Assembly (NCBI RefSeq): GCF_008704425.1
Contig: NZ_CP023696.1
Coordinates: 1,908,501-1,972,500 of the forward strand
Direction: 5' to 3'
From: Streptomyces fradiae ATCC 10745 = DSM 40063
GTDB taxonomy: Bacteria; Actinomycetota; Actinomycetes; Streptomycetales; Streptomycetaceae
Length of the DNA stretch: 64,000 nucleotides
Part shown: in pieces, positions 60,516 to 64,000 of the stretch
Numbering within the stretch: position 1 is the stretch's first letter
Layout: each line of letters starts with the position of its first letter
Translations under genes and position numbers: made by a program
The notes under the pieces: generated by a model
The model's input: only the letters and a program-made list of their open reading frames with translations
The model's database searches: none
Told to the model about the DNA's origin: nothing

Positions 60516-60640
60516 GGAGTGAAGGTAACCGCCGGGGGTGACGGTATGCGTGCGGTGGGGCGGGCGGGGGTGCGGGGGGTGTGGTGGTGCGGGCGGTGCG
60601 GACGGTGGGGGGCGGGGGTGGGGTGGTGCGGACGGTGGGG

Positions 60641-60694
60641 CGGTGCTCGGCGGTGGGGCGGTGTTCGGGGGTGGGGCGGTGTTCGGGGGTGGGG
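60641..60694. repeat. Three tandem copies of an 18-bp G-rich unit
   Basis: CGGTGTTCGGGGGTGGGG is repeated three times (first copy with three changes) in the 239-bp gap between the dgt start and the CbiX stop. The whole gap is GTGGGG-type strand-biased sequence, and no gene is seen. Confidence 0.88.
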
Positions 60695-60754
60695 TGCGGG
60701 TGGGGTGGTCTGACGGGCCGGGGCGGGTTCGGCGGTGGGGGCGCGGGCCGGGGC

Positions 60755-61516
60755 TCAGGCGGTGGTGTGGAGCGCGGCTCGGGCGGTGGCGGGGCGGGCG
60801 GGGTCCTGCCCGGCGGCCTGGTCGTAGCGGTGCAGGACGAGGCGGGCGAGGGCGGGGTGCGCGCCCAGCGGGGCGGCGGCGATCCAGGGCGCGGCGGCGG
60901 CGCTGCGGGTGGCGAACAGGCCGGGCGCGGCGAAGCAGGAGGCCACGGCGATACGGGTCCGGCCGCGCGCGGCGAGCTCCCGCACCGCCTCGGGGACGGT
61001 CGGGGAGGCGGCGGAGGCGTAGGCGGGGACGACGGGCACGCCGTCGAGGCGTTCGCCGAGCAGGGCGGCGAGGCGCCGGGTGCCCGCGGTGGACTCGGGG
61101 TCGCGGGACCCGGCGGCGGCCAGGACGACCCCGGCGGTGCGGCGCGCACGGGGGCCGGGGCGCCAGCCGGCCTCGGTGAGCCGGTCGTGCAGGGCCTCGG
61201 CGAGCAGCGGGTGCGGACCGAGCGGGGCGGCGACGCGGACGCGCGTGCGGGGCGCCGCGGCCAGGGCGGCGCGCGGCAGGTCGTGCTTGACGTGGTGGCC
61301 GGGCCCGAAGAGAAGCGGGACGAGGACGGCGTCGCCGCCCGCCGGCAGGGCGTCGAGGGTGTCGGTGAGGAGGGGGGCGTTCAGCTCGACGTGGCCGAGG
61401 CGGACCGGCAGTCCGGGGCGCAGGGCGCGGACGCGGTCGAGGAGGGCGGCCACGGCGGGCAGGGCGCGGGGGTCGCGGCTGCCGTGGGCGACGGCGACCA
61501 GGGTGGGGATGCTCAT
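60755..61516 (-). CDS. CbiX/sirohydrochlorin chelatase-like protein
   Basis: A 253-residue class II chelatase fold in two halves. The metal-binding His of the first is in [15 protein letters not shown], and [13 protein letters not shown] gives the second His pair. The C-terminal half ([25 protein letters not shown]) is a degenerate repeat. Such enzymes insert Fe or Co into sirohydrochlorin for siroheme or cobalamin. Siroheme is needed by nitrite and sulfite reductases, and the right edge of the window has a nitrate reductase. ATG at 61516. Confidence 0.88.
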   Translation of the reverse strand: MSIPTLVAVAHGSRDPRALPAVAALLDRVRALRPGLPVRLGHVELNAPLLTDTLDALPAGGDAVLVPLLFGPGHHVKHDLPRAALAAAPRTRVRVAAPLGPHPLLAEALHDRLTEAGWRPGPRARRTAGVVLAAAGSRDPESTAGTRRLAALLGERLDGVPVVPAYASAASPTVPEAVRELAARGRTRIAVASCFAAPGLFATRSAAAAPWIAAAPLGAHPALARLVLHRYDQAAGQDPARPATARAALHTTA

Positions 61517-61928
61517 GAACGGCCTTCGCGTTCGGCGGGGGCGGCGGATGCGGGGTGGGACGTGGGTGTGGGGGGAGGCGGGGCGAGACGGATGCGGACG
61601 GGAGGGGCGGGGGTGCCGGGGACTCGGGGCGGGGGCGGTGGGGCCGGGCGGGGCGGAGGCGGGTGGGGTACGCCCGCCGATCCTGGCGGGCGCGGATTGC
61701 GGGCGTGTTGCACGGCGGTGACGGGCCCTTTGGCGTCCCCTCACCTGGTGCGGCGGACCCCCGCCCTGGCGGACCGCGCGGCGCCCGGTGGCTCGGGGCG
61801 GGGCGGATGCGCGCGGCGGCGGGTGCGCGTCGCGGGGGGACTGAGCCCCGGTCCTAGGACCGGGACCGGCCCGTGACCGGGACCAGCGGCCGATGGTGGC
61901 GGGCCCGGCGGGTGGTGAGACTGGGGGC
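61517..61928. other. Divergent intergenic region, no gene seen
   Basis: 412 bp between the CbiX start and the arylamine acetyltransferase start. The left half is G-rich (GGGGCGG, GGTGTGGGGGGAGG), the right half mixed. No operator-like dyad with long arms was found. Confidence 0.5.
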
Positions 61929-62876
61929 ATGGACTCCCTGGACCCCCTGCCGCCCGAGCGGGTCGACGCGTACCTGCGCCGCATCGGCGCCGAGCGGCCC
62001 GACCGCCCCACCGAGGCCGCCCTGCGCGAGCTCCAGCTCCGGCACCTGGAGGCCGTGCCGTTCGAGAACCTGTCCGTCCACCTCCGCGAGGACGTCGTGC
62101 TGGACGCTGCGGCGCTCGTCGGCAAGGTCGTGGACCGGGGGCGCGGCGGCTTCTGCTACGAACTGAACGGCGCCTTCGCGGCGCTGCTGCGCGCCCTCGG
62201 CTACCGGGTGGAGCTGCTCCAGGCCCGCGTGTACGGCGACGACGGGCACCCCGGCATCCCGTACGACCACCTCGCCCTGCGGGTCCGGGCGGCCGACGGC
62301 GGCGGGCGGGCCTGGCTGACCGACGTGGGCTTCGGCGACCACAGCCACTTCCCGCTCGACCTGGACGAGCGCGGCGAGCAGGAGGACCCGGCGGGTGTCT
62401 TCCGGATCGTGGAGGCGCCCGGTCCGGGACCGGAGGACGGCGGGGGCGCCGAACCGGAGGACGGCGCGGGAGAGGGACCGGAGGACGGCGCGGGAGAGGG
62501 ACCGGAGGACGGCGCGGGAGAGGACTCCGGCGCGGGTACGGGTACGGCGGCCGGCGCGGACGGTGACCTGGACGTCGTACGGGACGGGAGGCCCCGCTAC
62601 CGGCTGGAGCGGCGCCCGCGCGCGCTCGCCGACTTCGCCGTCGGCGCCTGGTGGCACCGCACCTCCCCCGAGTCGCCGTTCACCCGCTCCCCGGTCTGCT
62701 CGCTCCTCACCGGACGGGGCCGCGTCACGCTGAGCGGTCGCCGCCTCATCACCACCGAGGACGGCTCGCGGACGGAGCGGGTGCTGTCCGGCGACGGTGA
62801 ACTGCTCGCCGTGTACCGGGACCGCTTCGGCATCCGCCTCGACCGGCCGCCCGTACCGCTGCACCCGCGCCCCTGA
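61929..62876 (+). CDS. Arylamine N-acetyltransferase with acidic repeat insert
   Basis: A 315-residue acetyl-CoA:arylamine N-acetyltransferase. The catalytic triad is Cys76 (RGRGGFCYELN), His114 (GIPYDHLALRV) and Asp132 (TDVGFG); the Glu/Asn of VPFENLSVHL is usual. Between the second and third domains there is an insert (about 155-200) of three 8-residue GPEDGAGE-type repeats, encoded by 24-bp repeats at 62453-62524; family members normally have no such insert. NATs act on aromatic amines or, in gene clusters, on aminobenzoate units. ATG at 61929. Confidence 0.9.
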   Translation: MDSLDPLPPERVDAYLRRIGAERPDRPTEAALRELQLRHLEAVPFENLSVHLREDVVLDAAALVGKVVDRGRGGFCYELNGAFAALLRALGYRVELLQARVYGDDGHPGIPYDHLALRVRAADGGGRAWLTDVGFGDHSHFPLDLDERGEQEDPAGVFRIVEAPGPGPEDGGGAEPEDGAGEGPEDGAGEGPEDGAGEDSGAGTGTAAGADGDLDVVRDGRPRYRLERRPRALADFAVGAWWHRTSPESPFTRSPVCSLLTGRGRVTLSGRRLITTEDGSRTERVLSGDGELLAVYRDRFGIRLDRPPVPLHPRP

Positions 62877-62943
62877 CCGGGTCCGCGCGCGGGGCGCCGG
62901 TGCCATGCTGGGGGCGGCGTACCCGAGGAGGAGGAGCGCGAGC

Positions 62944-63273
62944 GTGACCGACGAACCGACCGTACTGACCGTCCTGACCACCACCGACGCCGCCGGCAAG
63001 GCCGAGGAGCTGGCGCGGAGCGCGGTGGAGGCGCGCCTCGCCGCCTGCGCGCAGGTGTCCGGACCGGTGGCCTCCGTCTACCGCTGGGAGGGCGCCGTCG
63101 AGACGGCCCGCGAGTGGCAGGTGCTGTTCAAGACGGCCGCCGCGCGGTACGGCGCGCTGGAGGAGCACATCCGCCGCCACCACGACTACGACACGCCGGA
63201 GATCATCGCCGTGCCCGTGGTGCGGGGCGGCGCGGACTACCTGGCGTGGGTGGCGCGGGAGTCGGCCGGGTGA
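62944..63273 (+). CDS. cutA: Divalent-cation tolerance protein CutA
   Basis: A 109-residue CutA1-type protein. Landmarks are AEELARSAVEARLAACAQV (helix 1, Cys in AACAQ), VASVYRWEGAVETAREWQVL, KTAAARYGALEEHIRRHHDY and PEIIAVPVVRGGADYLAWV. It forms a trimer with a PII-like fold and is thought to affect copper tolerance or signalling. GTG at 62944 follows AGGAGGAG. It overlaps the next gene by GTGA. Confidence 0.93.
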   Translation: MTDEPTVLTVLTTTDAAGKAEELARSAVEARLAACAQVSGPVASVYRWEGAVETAREWQVLFKTAAARYGALEEHIRRHHDYDTPEIIAVPVVRGGADYLAWVARESAG

Positions 63274-63710
63274 CCGCCGCCGAGCTGCCCTTCTTCGTGT
63301 ACGGCACGCTGCGGCCCGGCGAGCACAACCACGCCCGCTTCCTCGCGGGCCGCACGGCGGGCGGGGAGCCCGCGCGGCTGCCGGGCGCCGCCCTCCACGA
63401 CGGCCCCGGGTACCCGTACGCGGTGCGCGACCCGCGCGGCGGCGAGGTCGTCGGGGAGCTGGTGCACGCGGCGCCCGGCGCGTACGCGGGGCTGCTGGCC
63501 GTGCTGGACCGGCTGGAGGACTTCCACGGGCCGGGTCACCCGCGCAACCTGTACGAGCGGCTGGTCCGCGAGGTGGTGCGGGTACGGGACGGGGCCCGGG
63601 TCGCCGCGTGGGTGTACGTGGCGGCGGCCGGGGCGGTGCCGGGGCCGCGCATCCCGGCGGGCGACTGGCTCAGCCGCGGGCCGGTTCGAGGCGCACCGCG
63701 CACACCTTGA
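63270..63710 (+). CDS. Gamma-glutamylcyclotransferase-like protein
   Basis: A 146-residue GGCT/AIG2-like protein with the family opening FFVYGTLRPGEHNHARFL (glycine loop) and a GELVHAAPGAYAGLLAVLDRL-type segment carrying catalytic Glu-like residues, then LEDFHGPGHPRNLYERL. GGCT enzymes release 5-oxoproline from gamma-glutamyl compounds; small AIG2 homologues can have other amine substrates. GTG at 63270 overlaps the cutA stop by 4 nt. The last 41 nt overlap the 3' end of the nitrate reductase gene on the opposite strand. Confidence 0.87.
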   Translation: MTAAELPFFVYGTLRPGEHNHARFLAGRTAGGEPARLPGAALHDGPGYPYAVRDPRGGEVVGELVHAAPGAYAGLLAVLDRLEDFHGPGHPRNLYERLVREVVRVRDGARVAAWVYVAAAGAVPGPRIPAGDWLSRGPVRGAPRTP

Positions 63711-64000
63711 ACTCGGGCATCCTCGACGTGGGGTCGAGCGCCGGGTTGGTGAGCGTGTTGGCGCGGCCCTCCCCCGGCCAGTGGAACGGCATGAACACGG
63801 TGTCGGGCCGGATCCCCGCCGTGATGCGGGCCGGGGCGACGGCGCGCCCGCGCCGCGACACCACCGCGACCGGGTCGCCCTCCGCGACGCCGACCCGCTC
63901 CGCGAGCCTCGGGTGCAGTTCGACGAACGGCCCCGGGGCGGCGGCGTTCAGCTCCGCCACCCGCCGCGTCTGGGCGCCGGACTGGTACTGCGAGACGACC
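63670..64000 (-). CDS. C-terminus of a molybdopterin oxidoreductase, probably assimilatory nitrate reductase (cut by window edge)
   Basis: The minus strand carries the last 109 codons of a protein continuing beyond 64000. QYQSGAQTRRVAEL, FVELHPRLAERVGVAEGDPV, VSRRGRAVAPARITAGIRPD and FMPFHWPGEGRANTLTNPAL form the C-terminal molydopterin-dinucleotide-binding barrel of NasA/NarB-type nitrate reductases. The stop is at 63672-63670. The part with the iron-sulfur and molybdenum ligands is outside the window, so formate dehydrogenase remains an alternative. Confidence 0.85.
   Translation of the reverse strand, partial: VVSQYQSGAQTRRVAELNAAAPGPFVELHPRLAERVGVAEGDPVAVVSRRGRAVAPARITAGIRPDTVFMPFHWPGEGRANTLTNPALDPTSRMPEFKVCAVRLEPARG

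Overview
The window is a stretch of a Streptomyces chromosome (or that of a very close relative). The reasons are the very high G+C with strong third-position bias, many GTG starts, frequent leaderless promoters in which a TANNNT -10 box lies 6-9 bases before the start codon, and a gene set typical of the genus: fasR-fabD-fabH-acpP-fabF, DUF3145, matB, mbl, ohrR/ohr, hrdA-dnaG-dgt and three tRNA genes. Most of it is conserved backbone, and the part most like an accessory biosynthetic locus is 34.2-45.1 kb.

Layout. 0-0.9 kb: the first codons of a divergent gene, an operator palindrome and a TetR regulator. 1-7.8 kb: two paralogous alpha/beta hydrolases (DUF1023 type) on either side of a NarL-type two-component system, with a DUF4429/SHOCT protein and an acyltransferase. 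Palindromes with a shared TACC-NN-GGTA core lie before the kinase and before the second hydrolase. 8.2-10.6 kb: MerR regulator/aldo-keto reductase operon and a divergent serine hydrolase. 11.1-17.5 kb: pirin, FasR, the type II fatty acid synthase operon and DUF3145. 17.7-27.9 kb: secreted SGNH lipoprotein, GH3 glycosidase with a degraded TetR remnant beside it, a secreted C15-like protein with Ser in place of the catalytic Cys, a carbon-nitrogen hydrolase, an EI24/CysZ membrane protein, a MarR/oxidoreductase pair around a clear operator, and a zinc-ribbon membrane protein. 28.1-33.5 kb: an MreB/Mbl-like protein with a degenerate ATP site, malonyl-CoA synthetase overlapping a fused carboxyltransferase, and the ohrR/ohr peroxide switch.

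34.2-45.1 kb is the candidate undescribed system. Nine same-strand genes encode an MFS transporter, two overlapping divergent DIT1/PvcA (isocyanide synthase) homologues, a class I aminotransferase, a heme-oxygenase-like diiron enzyme, a MetZ-like PLP enzyme, a MetA-like homoserine acyltransferase, a GNAT acetyltransferase and a second MFS transporter. The second DIT1/PvcA gene carries a TTA codon. I read it as a pathway that builds an unusual gamma-substituted amino acid and makes an isonitrile or N-formyl derivative from it; the product is unknown.

45.2-64 kb: a small membrane peptide, a STAND-type regulator, tRNA(CAU), two tandem tRNA-Asn, a YtxH-like protein, an FGGY sugar kinase, a heterodimeric ABC exporter (first gene with a TTA codon), hrdA, dnaG, a ferredoxin-reductase-like flavoprotein, dGTPase, a CbiX chelatase, an arylamine N-acetyltransferase, CutA, a gamma-glutamylcyclotransferase-like protein and, at the right edge, the C-terminus of a molybdopterin nitrate reductase. 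Intergenic regions contain many short GC-only tandem repeats with periods of 8-40 bp; similar repeats also occur in frame inside genes.
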